NCBI GenBank assembly: GCA_027577595.1
Contig: JANBRJ010000056.1
Coordinates: 1 to 64,000 of the forward strand
DNA length: 64,000 bases
Direction of reading: 5' to 3'
Source of the DNA: Coemansia sp. RSA 487
Lineage: Eukaryota; Kickxellomycota; Kickxellomycetes; Kickxellales; Kickxellaceae
The translations under genes and the position numbers were made by a program. Every line of letters starts with the position of its first letter. The stretch's first letter is position 1. The notes beneath the pieces were generated by a model. The model was not told where the DNA came from, did no database searches, and saw only the letters and a program-made list of their open reading frames with translations. Shown one piece after another: positions 40,533-53,102 of the stretch.

Positions 40533-41845
40533 AAATACTGGCAATTCAAACAAAGGATAAACACATGGAAAGATGTTGGAACAATAGATATGGTATAAAA
40601 ATTGGAAATATATGCTGTTAAAAATTAAGGGAGTGAGAGAAAAGGGGATGATGGATCCTTAGACCAGGCTGGAACAAAGCGCTTGTTTTAAAAAAAAAAA
40701 AAAGCTGACAAAACATCCGAAAAAAAAACAAATGCGGCAAAGTTGGCCAATCACCAGTGATCACGATCAAAGCATAGCTAAAACTCAAGCGGCGCGTTCC
40801 AGACTGTTGTTTGGGTTTGGCAGTGTGTTAAGCGAAAAAGTACATTGAAAATCCGACTATGTATTAAAAACGCGGGGGAGGGAGGATAAAAGCACTCATC
40901 CCTGCTGCTAACGCCAAGGCTAGACGACCCGGCTGAATAAAGGAGGGGAGTTAGAGAGCTTGGGCCAGTTCACCACTATGCTAACTAGATGGCCGACTGG
41001 TTATAGCCCTTGTCGCACAGCAGAGGAAATGCCCCGCGATGTTTACATAAAACACTGTGCTTATACTTCGCCTTACTGGGCAATGTGGCGGAACCAAGGC
41101 ACCACTACCACTACCCCTATAGCTGTTATTTAACAACAATCTGTCAGCGCTGACACGATATTGACGCTGACGCACAAGTGTAATGGATATCTCCGGCAAG
41201 ACAGTGAAAATGCAGGTGTTTCTGTTACCTGTCACAAGTACCAATCCTCAACAAGCCAAATTCGCTCCTCTTTTGTGTGCTTATCCGAAAATATGGTTGC
41301 AGAACGCACACATTGAAGATAGGAGGAGACATGTGCAGGCTGCTGCCGCAAAGCTACATATGCTCTTTTCCAGATGAACATTGCATCTCTTGTTTTGTGC
41401 CGTGTGACACTTGCAATGGTATTTTTGTAATTGTGATGCTCAAGAGTGTGAGACATTATTATTTTCAAGATCTGCAAGTGCGGGTTTTTTGCGCAATTCT
41501 TGGAATTTTGTGTATTCAAGTGAGATTTTCCAATGCCAAGTGGGAAAACAACTCATTCCTTTTCTTTGCCCCACCTTTTCCATGATTGCCAGCAAGCCTG
41601 CATGCTGAGAGATTAATGCCATCCACACGTTAAAGTTTTTTGAAAGTTCAACGGAACTGAGGCTTTTTTTTTCTATTGGCAAAACATTCTCTCGCCATCA
41701 CTGCTTCTTTCTTTTTCTTCCATTTTTATTCTTCTTTCTTTCCTTCCCACAGCCTTTATACTCAACTCCAACTTTTTTCCCCCGAACACAAGTATCGCAC
41801 TGGATTTAAAGCGAGCTCTCCTTCATTTTTGCTATCACATAGAAT
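40533..41845. other. Interval without a supported gene
   Basis: Divergent upstream region of the three-exon unknown gene and the HSF-type gene. A pyrimidine-rich block before the HSF gene (41,640-41,765) probably contains its leader. I see no gene or family repeat. Confidence 0.4.
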
Positions 41846-43363
41846 ATGGCTGACACTCCACCACCCCCCATCCCGGCCTCTTCGTCCGAGGGTGATGCTG
41901 CCACTGCATTGGCCGAAGAGAAGCGCCAGAGCCAGCAGGCCGAGACATCCGCCGACGCTTTCTTGCCGGAGGATGGCAACAGCAGCGCAGAGAAGAAGCC
42001 GCGACTGCTTATACAAAAGACCCATGCCGCCTTTGTGTCGAAGCTGTATGCCATGGTGGCGGACAGGTGCACCGACGCGCTTATTGCATGGTCTTCGGAA
42101 GGCGACAGCTTCAAGGTGACCGACCCGGCCGAGTTTGCGCGCAAAGTTCTTCCTGTGTACTTTAAGCACGGCAACTGGCAAAGCTTTGTGCGGCAGCTGA
42201 ACATGTACGGCTTCCACAAAATCAGCGACCTGGCATACGGCGGCATCTTTGGCGATGCCCAGCTCTGGATGTTCAAGCACTACTATTTCCGACGCGGCGA
42301 GCTCAAGCTGCTGCAAAACATCAAGCGCCGCGGCCCAAAGGTGCTGGCGCGGCAGGAGCTCTCACAGGCAGCATCGGCTGCGTCTCCTGGCAGCACTTCC
42401 GAACCGCCGTCATCCGCCAACGAGCAGCCAAATACCGCTCCGGCCACCCCCACACTGTCTTCCTCCAGCGCTCAGCCGCCACCGCTGCTGCTGCCTGTTA
42501 CTGCTACTGCAAGTGCCTTGCCGAGCCCAAATGAAGCCACCGCCAACTCGTCTGGCTTCTGCATGGACGACTATGTCGCGAACCTCAAGCGCAATATTGC
42601 CGACCTGCAGCAGTTCAACACGCAGCTGCACCACGAAAACCAGGCAATGCGCGCCAAAATCACAGACGTACAGGGGGCGTTTGCTGGGATCATGGGCTTC
42701 CTAGAAACAGCCATTGTCCAGCCCGCCACCCGCCAGGCACATGGCGCCGAGACCGTCCCCCCTGTGGTCGATGCCTTCAGAAAGCTTGCCAGCGACATTG
42801 CCCCGGCCCTTTCCTGCTGCAGCGAGCGCCAGGGCTGCATCAATCCCGCCTCCGGCTTTCTGTCGCCAGCTCCCTTTCGTGTCAAGCGGTTTCGGCCGCA
42901 GCAGTCCGACAGCTGCCATGACTATCAGCACAACAACAACAACCACCACCACCGCCACCACCGCCACCACAGCAGCAGCAACAGCAGCAGCAGCACACAC
43001 AGACACAACTGCTCCTGCTCTTGCTCCTGCTCGGTCACCCTGCCGCCTATTCGACCTGGCTGCTGTGCTGAACCCAGCCCCTTTGCCCGCATCCCCAGCC
43101 TCTCTCCGCCATCCCAAGAGCCCAGCGCCCTAGACACAATATGCTACGAGCCCCCGTCGTTCTCCCACCACCGTCGAGCCCGACGCTCGTCAAGCAGCAG
43201 CAGCAGCGGCAGCAGCACCATTTTAGATGGAGGCAGCGGTGAACAGAAAGACATGCAAAGCACACTGCCATCGCAGGTAGACTGGGCTCGCCAGCCCTAC
43301 TCGAGCCATCTCGAGTCGTCGCTGCGTGAGACTCTTCCAGCCAAGCGCCCTCGCATCCAATAA
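41846..43363 (+). CDS. HSF-type transcription factor
   Basis: 505 residues. A complete HSF DNA-binding domain covers about 55-165: THAAFVSKLYAMVADRCTD, LIAWSSEGDSFKVTDPAEFA, VLPVYFKHGNWQSFVRQLNM, YGFHKISD, and WMFKHYYFRRGELKLLQNIK. The recognition-helix motif SFVRQLNMYGFHK is intact. A short coiled coil (LKRNIADLQQFNTQLHHENQ, about 247-270) probably gives oligomerisation; no response-regulator domain follows, so Skn7 is unlikely. The C-terminal half is Ser/Pro/His/Asn-rich with His-Asn and Ser-Ser runs from CAC/CAG repeats. It would act in the nucleus, probably on heat-shock or related elements. Single exon. Confidence 0.9.
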   Translation: MADTPPPPIPASSSEGDAATALAEEKRQSQQAETSADAFLPEDGNSSAEKKPRLLIQKTHAAFVSKLYAMVADRCTDALIAWSSEGDSFKVTDPAEFARKVLPVYFKHGNWQSFVRQLNMYGFHKISDLAYGGIFGDAQLWMFKHYYFRRGELKLLQNIKRRGPKVLARQELSQAASAASPGSTSEPPSSANEQPNTAPATPTLSSSSAQPPPLLLPVTATASALPSPNEATANSSGFCMDDYVANLKRNIADLQQFNTQLHHENQAMRAKITDVQGAFAGIMGFLETAIVQPATRQAHGAETVPPVVDAFRKLASDIAPALSCCSERQGCINPASGFLSPAPFRVKRFRPQQSDSCHDYQHNNNNHHHRHHRHHSSSNSSSSTHRHNCSCSCSCSVTLPPIRPGCCAEPSPFARIPSLSPPSQEPSALDTICYEPPSFSHHRRARRSSSSSSSGSSTILDGGSGEQKDMQSTLPSQVDWARQPYSSHLESSLRETLPAKRPRIQ

Positions 43364-44692
43364 ACCAAAAACAAAAATAAGACATTCCCCGGTCCTTTCT
43401 TCCCCTGTTACGATAATTTCAGCGACTAGCAAATGTCCACTTTATATTTACACCATGCCATCATGCATAGCAACAAAAAACATTACATGTGAAGCCACAT
43501 TAAACCACATAAATTTTGGCTGTGGTTTTAATCACGTACAACCACTTTAATCCATATTCACAATGCAATCCGTTTCAAAAATCGATGGTGCTTCCTCGGT
43601 AGCTTTATGTTTCTTTTTTTATTTGGTCTATTAGGAACTACTGAAATGGAAATATATATCAAAAAATACTATTGCTTGTGTTGCACTGTATCCCACTAGC
43701 TTTCTACCCAGCACACGATTTTCACCGATGCTACTCGCCAGGAACTAGTGTGTCCAATGCAACTTGCTTGTGTGTGGGGTGGGTGTGATGAAGATGATGC
43801 TTAAAGTCACCTTGCTTGAATATATGTGCTAATAGACACCTATGTCTGGGGTTTTCGAGTGCAGCATTCACTTACCTTGTTGCGCTGGCGGTGCTTGGAT
43901 GTGACGAAGCCTACAGAGCACAAGTAAAACACTTGTTTACAACACAAAATGCTCAAAGATTAGTACCTGTAAAATGCGGTGGCAAATATACTTGTTTAAT
44001 TGATAAGTCATTCTTCTCGCTGTCTTTTCCATTTCATTGCTAGATCATTCTGGATATTTTATCATGCCCACACTTCAAAGTCCCTTCAATTTAAAATAAA
44101 TAAGCGAAAAAAAACAAACATTTGCCATTCTCCTATTTTTGCAGCCATTATTTTTGTGCTGTTCGTGGTACAAAAGCGCAGAAACGCACACTCCAGCTCA
44201 AACGGAATGTTCCTTATTCAACCACCATCTCCTGCCTATTTTCTCAACCAACACTCTTGACCGCATCTTTTTACACTCTACACACGTCGCTGCTTCTTTC
44301 CACTTGGCCCAAAGCATGCACTTTTTTGCAGCGACGTATAGCAGTTCCAACTTAACGCAAAGCATTTTTCATCAGCTCTCTTATACAGGTAAGTGCTTAA
44401 TTGTATTCTCGCTTGATCAACATCCCCTTACTACGCAATCAAATTACCGCAAAAGCGTTTAGTGATTGGACGCAAACAAAAAAAAAAAGAACTCTTCGTA
44501 AAAACGGTACAAATTCATTTTTGCCTTTTGGCTCATCTTTCATAAAGAACAACTTTGAATAAATTAAGCATTTTCGCATCTCTTTTCCACACAATCTATT
44601 GGAGCACCAAAAGGCTCTTTCTCTTTAATCTCTAAAGTTTTGTTTCTGTCAGTCGCCTGCTACTTTAGCTTCTATATTGAATCGTGGAAAAC
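43364..44692. other. Interval without a supported gene
   Basis: AT-rich intergenic stretch between the HSF-type gene and the Swi3-like gene. It includes the latter's leader with pyrimidine runs. No convincing frame or repeat family is seen. Confidence 0.4.
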
Positions 44693-47600
44693 ATGGCTTC
44701 CAAGGGCCCTCAAACGTGTCAACGCGATACTTGGGACGCGTTCTACGCGTCAAGTGACATTGTCGGACGCTTTGAAGGCATTGTGGACTCACTGTTGACC
44801 GAAGCCGAGATTGCTGCTTCCACTGCGCCGGCTCCATCGGCAAAGACGCCTCAGCTAAACGCAGAGATCCTTTCCAAGGCCATACACAACCTTCAGATAG
44901 CACAGGAGAACACCCTTGGCAAGGGCAAAGAAGCAGGGGTCAAAGCATACAAGATCCCGGCTTCCTTGTTTGCCGTTCCAAAGGATGGGGTCGAGGAGCA
45001 GAGCCCGCTCTACCACATCCTCAGTGCTGCAATCGAGTACTCTGTGCTTCACAGCCTTGAGCTAGGCGATGCCCAATGGCCAGCCGGCAAAGATGGCGAC
45101 GCTTCTGCAGTTTGCAGCCTCTTGGAGGCGGTGCGCCTCAAACTTGCTGACAACAAGCAGCTACCAGCAATTAAGGTGTACTTTACAGAAGATGTTGCTG
45201 AAGACAAGCGCCCGCAGCTAAGCAATATCGTAAGCAAGTTCGGCGGACGTGTTGTCGACTCGCAGGATGATGCAACACACGTAGTTGACGACACCGATGT
45301 AAAGGGTGCCTCGGCAAGCGCTGAGGCCGGTAGCGGCGAGCGCGAAGACGTCTGGTTCCGCACGCTGGAGAAGCGCGACGCTCAGGTGCTGGTGCACTGG
45401 TGGTACACCCCAGACTCGTACGACGCGTGGCTACCTGCACAGCCGCCATACAATGCCGAGCCCGAGGAGGCTGGAAAGCACACCGGTGCTTGGCGTGTCT
45501 CCGTGCAGTGGCTTGAGGACAGCGACAAGTACAACGAGCTGATGGACGAGGAGGACTACGAGTCTGCTAGCTCCAGCGACTCTGCAGGCGGTGCAAAGAG
45601 ACGCGCCCACGCGCTGCCTGAAAGTGAGGAGAAGCGTCTGCGCGTGGATGGAGACAACGAAGACGCTCCAGAGGGCGTTGAGGCCCATAACCTCCAGGAA
45701 ATCCAGCCCGGAACCGGGTATCGCAAGCGCAACGAATTCGAGCCCCTGCCAAACGGCGAGCTGGCAAATGTTCCGGGCGAGGGCGAGGATGGCGCCAGAA
45801 AGGAGGACGGCGACGCAATGGACGTTGATAAGGATAAGGAGGGAGGCGCCGCTGACGAGGATGGCCAGAACCCAGAGGACAGCAGCAACGCGGACGAGCA
45901 GCTGCAGCGCGAGGAGGATGCGCGCCGCCTGCTGGTTGAGCAGACGCAGGAAGTGATTATCCCCAGCTACGCGGCGTGGTTCAACCTGTCGTCAATCCAC
46001 GAGAACGAGCGTCGTGCGCTGCCCGAGTTCTTCAACTCGCGCAACATGTCCAAAACACCCACAATCTACAAGGAGTACCGCAACTTTATGGTCAACACCT
46101 ACCGCCTCAGCCCCTCGGAGTATCTGACGGTGACTGCTTGCCGGCGCAACCTTGCCGGAGACGTGTGCGCAATCATGCGTGTCCACGCGTTTCTCGAGCA
46201 GTGGGGTCTGATTAACTACCAGTCCGACGCAGACACCAGACCGTCGATGATCGGCCCTCCATTCACCGGCCACTTCCGCATTTCCGCAGACACGCCGCGT
46301 GGGCTCGTGCCGTTCCAGCCGAGCATCTCGTCGGCGCAGCTGGCGGGCGGCGGCGGCAGCAGCAGCAGCAAGAATGCAGCTGATGCGGCGGCTGCGTCAC
46401 CCATGCCACAGGCTGGGGCTGGGGCGGCCTCGACACCCGGAGCGAACAGCCTGGGTCTGCGCAAAAACATCTACGACTCGCCGACCATTGGCTCCGAGGC
46501 AGCAAAGTCCGCGCGCGAGGTCAATGCATCCGAGCCCCCGGCAACGACAAAGGATGTCTTCTGCCACACGTGCGGCGTCAACACAACGTCTGCGTACTAC
46601 CACTGCGTAAAGAACCTTCGCCAGCGTGTTGATCTGTGCGCGCCGTGCTACCTCGACGGCCGGTTCCCGGGCACGCTTTCGAGCTCGGACTTTGTCAAGC
46701 TCACAGACAGCACAGCCAAGCTGCCTGGATCGGGTGACAGCTGGAGCGACCAGGAGACGCTGCTTCTGCTGGAGGGCATTGAGATGTACGACGATGACTG
46801 GAACCGCATTGCCGAGCACGTGGGCTCGAGATCGCGCGAGGAGTGCGTGCTGAACTTCCTCAAGCTGCCGATTGAGGATCCGTATGACGTGGCGCCGCTC
46901 AAGGACAGCCGTGGGTCGCAGGGCGCGGCGATGCCGTTTTCCCGCGCTGACAACCCGGTGATGTCTGTAGTTGCATTCCTGGCATCCAATGTCAACCCTG
47001 GCGTCGCATCGGCAGCAGCAAAGGCGGCCCTTTCTGAGCTGACCAAGGCAAGGAAGACTGAAGAGCCAGCTGGGCCACCGGCGGAAGAGGCAAAGGACAA
47101 GCCTGCAGATGCAGGCAGTATGGATGTTGATGCCGGGGAAGAGGAAGAGAAAGCGACGACGCCCAATGGAGCCGACGCAGCTGAGGACAAAAGCACCGAC
47201 AGGGAGGCAGCATCGACGGGTGCGCATAGGAGCGAGGCCGAGAAGGCGCCGGAGGCTGAGGCTGAGACCAAGAGTGCTGATCTGGGGCCCGAGTCACGGC
47301 TGGAGTATGCGGCGTCTGTGGCCTTGGGCGCAGCAGCAGCAAAGGCGGCCAAACTTGCCGAGTACGAGGAGCGGCAGCTGGAGAGCATGGTGCATCGTGC
47401 TGTGGAGCTGCAGATGAGCAAGCTCGAATTAAAGATGCGGCAGTTTGAGGAGATGGAGGCGGCGCTGGAGCAAGAGCGCAAGGATCTTGCGCGGCAGCGG
47501 CAGCAGCTGGTTGAAGAGTGCTGGGCTCTGAAGAAGAAGATGGCGCTGTTTGAGAGCGGGGCAGCTAGCAGGATTGCCGCAGCGCATGGGTCCAACACAT

Positions 47601-47702
47601 TCCAAGCAAACGACAACGTAGCGCAGGTGTCGCGGCAGCCAAAGGCACCGCCGCCAAAGCCTGTAGCACCGTCTCCAACACTGCCTCAGCCCCAGCAGCA
47701 AG

Positions 47703-47740
<38 letters not shown>

Positions 47741-48307
47741 CAACAACCTCAGGCCGCTGCTCAGGAAGCAGCAGCGGCCACATCGGCTCTTCAGCCAGCA
47801 GAGCCAAACAGTGTTGGTGTTCCAGCACCAGCAGCTGTCGCAGCCGCTGAGCCAAATGCCATGGGCATCGGCGAACCAAATGCTGTGGAGGTGACAGATG
47901 CCAAGCCAGATGTAACGATGAGCTCGACAAATGCACTTGCCGGTGCGTCTACTCCACAAGAAGGTCATGCTAGCAGCAGCAGCAGCAGCAGCATTGGCAT
48001 TCCATCGGTACCAGCACCAGCGGCTGAGCCGACACCAGAGACGGACGAGCAGCCTGTTGCTTCGGAGCCAGCTGCACAGCCAGAATCCGAATCTGGGGCT
48101 ATGGATACGGCGGCCACACCAGCAGAATCGGGATCCGCAGACGGTGGCTCAGCAGCCGCACTGACATCTGACGTAGCAGCAGCGGCAATAGCAGCGGCAA
48201 CAGCGGCGGCAGCAGCAGCAGAAGTGCCACCCAAGACGGACGAGCCTGAAGAGAAGATGGATATCGACGGCGATGACGGCGATGCAAATACTCCATCAGC
48301 AACGTAG
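44693..48307 (+). CDS. SWI3/RSC8/SMARCC-type chromatin remodelling subunit
   Basis: 1,204 residues; a scaffold subunit of SWI/SNF or RSC remodellers in the nucleus. Domains in order: an N-terminal SMARCC module (about 10-300) with a BRCT-like part (SNIVSKFGGRVVDSQDDATH); SWIRM about 420-510 (EVIIPSYAAWFNL, YKEYRNFMVNTYRLSPSEYL, VHAFLEQWGLINYQ); a ZZ-type zinc finger about 620-665 (VFCHTCGVNTTSAYYHC, VDLCAPCYLDGRFP); SANT about 682-732 (SWSDQETLLLLEGIEMYDDD, WNRIAEHVGSRSREECVLNF). The helix PVMSVVAFLASNVNPGVASA and a leucine-rich coiled coil about 890-955 follow. The tail is Ala/Pro/Glu-rich with a Gln run near 1,003-1,020. The ATG at 44,693 is the first in frame. Single long exon. Confidence 0.92.
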
Positions 48308-48634
48308 CTAGGGGATACCGTCGTAACAGGGGGAGGGAGTACTTTTCATTCCATTTAATTCCATTGCTCTTTCTATTTACTTTATCGACTATTCAAACCG
48401 CGACCTTTAGCCATAAGACACGCCAGGGTGAAGCCTGAGATTGATATATATATATATATAATTATTAAAACTGGCGCAAAGAAGTGATGGGAATATTAGA
48501 AAGACGTATGGCATGCCATGAGAGGGAGGAAGATGCGTGGCAAAGGCAACAAGGGAGAAGTGCGAGTAAGTAGTGGGGGGGGATACGATACGGGTAAAGC
48601 CAGGTGGGAGAGATAGAGAGGGAGGGGGGAGAGG
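48308..48634. other. Convergent 3-prime region
   Basis: The Swi3-like gene and the RhoGAP gene end tail to tail. The interval holds an (AT)n run near 48,445-48,462 and G-rich stretches; the terminators must lie here. No separate gene is seen. Confidence 0.5.
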
Positions 48635-51421
48635 CTACGATTTTGCATCAAAGGACTCGATCAGCGTCAGCACAAAGCGCTGCTCGCCGGAGGAGCTGGC
48701 AAACATATCCTTGGGGCTGCTGGTCGGGTTGCGTAGCAGCGAGGGCCCAAAGACAAGGGCCAGGTTGGAGGCGTCCATCTTTGTCCTGGCGCGCACGCTG
48801 GGGCGGAGGAGGCGGGTGAAGAAGGCGAGCAGATAGCGGATGACGAGGAGCGACGAGTGCGGCAGTGCAGCAATGACTTCGCGAGCGAGGGCGTGGTCGT
48901 GCGGCGCGGCCATGCAGCGGTCGTACTGCGACTCCGGGACCAGCGGGTCAGTCAGGTCGCGCAGCCACTCCTTCAGCAGCGACGCAGGCACGTTGGGGTC
49001 GTTGATGGCGGCAAAGTCCGGGTTGCCTGCCTCGATCTGCAGGCGCGCCAGCGCAACCGAGTCGGCGTCACCCGGGATGCGGAACAGGCCCTCAGTGGAC
49101 TCGCCGCCAAGCCCAATGATCAGCCCCACAAGCTGCTCGAGAATACGCGGAAGCCCAGCCCTTGTGACCAGCTCCGGATCGGCGACAATGTCGTCGAGCG
49201 ACGCACCAAACACAAGCGCGCGCGACGGCACCGTCATGGCCAGGCGCATCTCGGCGGCAGGCATTTCAGTGGTGCGGCCGCCAGCGCGCTTCGCGCGCGC
49301 GAGCTGCAGGCGCAGCAGCCGGCGCAGGCGGACGGTCGGAATGGGCGCAGCGTCGACAAACGCCTCGAGGTGCGGGAACATCAGCTGCGACGGGCGGAAG
49401 GCGTACAGCAGCACCGCCGCCAGCGCCCAGCCGCGCTCGGCGGCGGCCGGGCTTGGGTTGCCGGTGATCTGCTTGGCAAGCTGGCAGAAGACCTCGTCGC
49501 GCAGCGCCGGGCAGCGGATGCCTCTGTTTGCCAGCCACAGCGCCTCGGCCACGCGGTCCGTGCGCGCAACATCGCCGTCGACATTTCCCATGAAGCGCTG
49601 GAGCACGCGGAAGCCGCGCACCGCGTCGCGCATCATCTCGCGCGGCAGGTTCAGCAGCGGCCGCGCAATCGCCTCGGATGTGTACGAGACCATCTCATCC
49701 AACGGCACCTTACGCCGGAGGAACCCGCGCTTCTGCGCCGCGAACTGCGTGTTGGCAAACGTCCGCATGCCGTACGCCTGGCCGTCGGCGCGAATCGACG
49801 GCATGCTGCGGTTGCGGTGCGAGTGCAGCATCACGGAGCTGGCTGTGCCGTACGGGTAGTAGTCCAGCGCGCTCATGCGCTCGGCGCCGGGCATGCCGCT
49901 GCGCGGGATTTCGCTGTGGTTGCGCGGCCGGCCGCTGGAGTCGTCTGCAGGGAAGTACTCGATGGTGGCCGATGCCGGCACCGTGTAGTCGGCCTGGTGG
50001 CTGATGTACGTCTGTCTGAGGCGCGTGTCGATGAATGTGTCGTACCGCTCCTCCTTCTCGTCGCCAGCAGCCTCCTCGCCTGCCTCCAGGGCCTCCTGCA
50101 TTGCCTCCAGCGCGGTCTCCGACTGGCTGAGGCGCTGGGCTGACGTGCGTTTGTGGTTCGCTGGCTGCGCGTCTGTCGCAGACCCGAGCCTTGCGTGTGT
50201 GTGTGTTTGTGTATCGGCGTCTGGCGCTTCTCCGGCGTGTGCTGCTGGGCTTCTGTGGCGGGCGGAGGGCGGAGGCTCGTCAGCCTCTGGCGGTGGTGGC
50301 TGCTGCTGCTGTGATGCATGGTCATCGACGGTGGCATCTGTGCTGTTGGTTTCGAGGGATGGCGACGGCCATGCCTTGCTGTTGTGCGCGGTGGCTATCG
50401 AGTTCTTGCGCGACATGCGGCCGTCGGAGCTGCGCAGCGACGCCCGGGATGCCTTGCGCGCCAGAACATCGATGTGGTCGCTGTTGAAGGCCATGGATCC
50501 GCGGTTGGACACCACAAGCGACAGCCGCTTACCGACCGACGACGATAGCAGCGTGTGGAATGGGACAACCGTTGCGTCGTCGGGCGCATCCCACTCGGTG
50601 GCGCCGGTGGTCGAGTTGTAGTAGTACGGCACGCCGGTATCCTCGTCAACCAGCTCCCACCACTCGCCGTTTGGGTCGCGCGGCGATCTACACACCAGCA
50701 GGAAGCAGAGCCAAAGAAAATAAGAAAAGCAGAGCGGGACACGTTAGTTGTGGAAAAGGCCTTGTGGCTCAGGGCTGCATGGGATGACTAAATAGGGGGA
50801 GTGCTCCAAACAAGGGACAAGGCCACACACGACTGTTTCCGGATACGAGGCTGCCTGGCTGCCTTGCTTAAAGAAGCCCAGGCCGGCCAGCTCCTGCGTG
50901 CATCCATAAGCAGACGTCCAGCACATGTAGCCCACATGGCTGGGCTGGGCTGGGCGGGGCTGAGCCAAGCCGGGCAGATGGATATACGTACATGTGTGAC
51001 GCTGGGCGGGTCCAGCTGCACTGGCCGGTGACCTACACAGAAGACAGGGAGGGAAAAGCAAACCAGAAGAACGAGTCAGTCAGCAAGCACGAAGCGCTGC
51101 AGCAAGGAGCTGGGTCATCGAATGGCGCAGTGCATGTGCAAAGACCCAGGTGCATTGCATGGCATGGAAGCACACGGCATGGAAGCATATGGCATGTATG
51201 CCCAAAGGCGCAGATATCCAGCCCTGGCGCCAGCGCCGGCGGGTGTGCAGCCGGCCGGCCAGCCAGCCAGCCAGCCAGCCAGAACGCACCGCGCCAAAGG
51301 CCCTACGTACCGTGTTGGCGTAGACCACGCGGCCGGTCTGCGGGTCGTAGAGTTCCAGCCACTCGGGAACGGTAGGCTCTGCGGAGACGGTGTCGGTGGA
51401 GAGCTCGAGTGCGTTGAACAT
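48635..51421 (-). CDS. WW-MyTH4-RhoGAP protein (ARHGAP39/Vilse-like), three exons
   Basis: Exons 51,311-51,421, 50,992-51,032 and 48,635-50,687 give 734 residues. The first WW domain is split over the first two introns (VPEWLELYDPQTGRVVYANT / VTGQCSWTRPASH); phases and GTACGT donors agree. A second WW follows (GEWWELVDEDTGVPYYYNST, TGATEWDAP). A disordered, Ser-rich stretch leads to MyTH4 at about 380-495 (LLNLPREMMRDAVRGFRVLQ, RDEVFCQLAKQITGNP, GWALAAVLLYAFRPS). A RhoGAP domain fills about 541-734, with the arginine finger in EGLFRIPGD (about 586) and SLLKEWLRDLTDPLVPESQY. It would switch off Rho/Cdc42-type GTPases at the cortex or along the cytoskeleton. A further 5-prime exon is possible: a frame starting MPDDEDTSGSVPSG lies near 51,905. 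Confidence 0.88.
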
Positions 51422-53102
51422 TGACGCAACTAAAAGTACATGTAGCAGAAGAGGCTGTCGGGAAACAGAAAAAGAGCCGAAAAATGAGATTGAGGAAACA
51501 AGAAAGACAGTGCCTGCCGCCAACGCCAAACGAAGCAAAACACGCCCGGCGAGCAGTAGAAACAAACCGTCAACAACAGATCAGCCGCCCCTTGGGGGAT
51601 CTGCACGATTGCTGCCAGCGCTGCCACGCATAGCCCCCCTTAACCACGCATCCTCAGCAGCACAAGCTCTTTATTCAAACGCAAAAAAAAAAGACTCGCT
51701 ATCAAACCAAACACACTCCGCAGGCGACGTCTGCTGCCATCAGAACCACTTGCTGGGACTCTGTGCCCTGCGCTTCACCCCAGCCCCGTCGCGCGACGGC
51801 TTGTAGAGGACGAACCTCTTGCACCGATCGGCTTCTGCAGGCTGTGGGAGCCGGCGTGTCCGCCGCTGGGCACCGATCCGCTCGTGTCCTCATCATCTGG
51901 CATGTGTCTCCCCTCCTCCAGCCCGCCTCCCTGGCTCCTCTCCAGCCGCCCCTCCTACGCGCACAGTCCAGCTCCTCTCCTCTCCCTCCTCGCACGTACA
52001 GTTCGTCCCAGCCGCTTTCTCCAGCCGAGGGGAGAGAGCGAGTGGCGCCATAAACAAACTGCCGCGCCTGTCCCTGCAAGGCTACTTGGTGCACGCATCC
52101 CGCTCCCGGCGTTGGCCCGTAGCGCAAGGTCTTTTGGTTTCTTTGCTGCTGCGATGCCCCTCACCATATCCGCCTCGCACGCGAGCGCAAAAGCTCCCCG
52201 ACATCGGCCCTCCCAAAAGAAAGCAACAAGAAAAAGAGACCGGCGGCGGCTAACCTACAAACACAACACAGACGGATAAAGGACATCACAGCATGCACGT
52301 GAGCAGCTCTACCGCTCTCGCACTCAGCACGAGGGCGGCACCGGCAGGCAATCTGCTGGTTTGCTGCGTTCGGCTCCTTTGCGGTCCCGCTTGGATTGCC
52401 TCCTCGGTTCCATCCAGCAAGAGAGCTCAAGCTTGAATCGACCCAATCGAGGCACAGAACCAGAGCCGCACGAGGGGTTAGAAAGTACTCTGCGCTTGGC
52501 AGAGTCTTCTTATTGGGAAGGTGAGCCGTGGACACCGGCGGTTCATGCATCGGCACCCTTCGCCCACGCAAGGAAAGAGAAGCGAGTGCTGGTGTTCCGG
52601 CCAGGCAGCGCGCACTGGAACGAAGTATTTGCGGAGACAAAAAGAAGACACGAATAGATCGCAAATAGTCGGACTCTGGAAACGCTATTTGGGAGAAAGA
52701 AAGGTTTGTCCTATACAAACCTTTCACGACGTGAAAGCTTGCAAAAGTTTGCGAAAGCGCCAAACAAAAAACCAGAAAATCAAACTCCAATCAAAAACAG
52801 AAACAGTAGCAATGGTTTTTGTTCGACTCCTCCCCCTCAGTCAGAAGAGGCTTTTCTTTAGCTCCTGCTTCTTTTTCCCTTTCAGCCAAGAAATAGACAG
52901 CGCTTGCAACAGCCACCACCTTCCTCATTTGAACTATTCAGTCCCACGCACACATAAAACACATACAACAGCAACAGCATAGATGATTACCATTACGACA
53001 AACACAGGACATCGGAATGCTTACAGTTTCTCGCTGGAGGATTCGAAAACCCCTCCCAAGCCCTATTTACATGCCTTATTACCCTAGAAACAAATCCCCT
53101 CG
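51422..53102. other. Long upstream region without a supported gene
   Basis: GC-rich, pyrimidine-biased sequence upstream of the RhoGAP gene. It may contain a 5-prime exon of that gene near 51,800-51,905. No other frame has domain support. The right end passes into island II. Confidence 0.35.

Noticed and set aside
48857-50143. Long plus-strand open frame opposite the RhoGAP gene
   Set aside because: An antisense shadow with Arg/Ala/Val-rich composition, while the minus strand encodes recognisable MyTH4 and RhoGAP domains.
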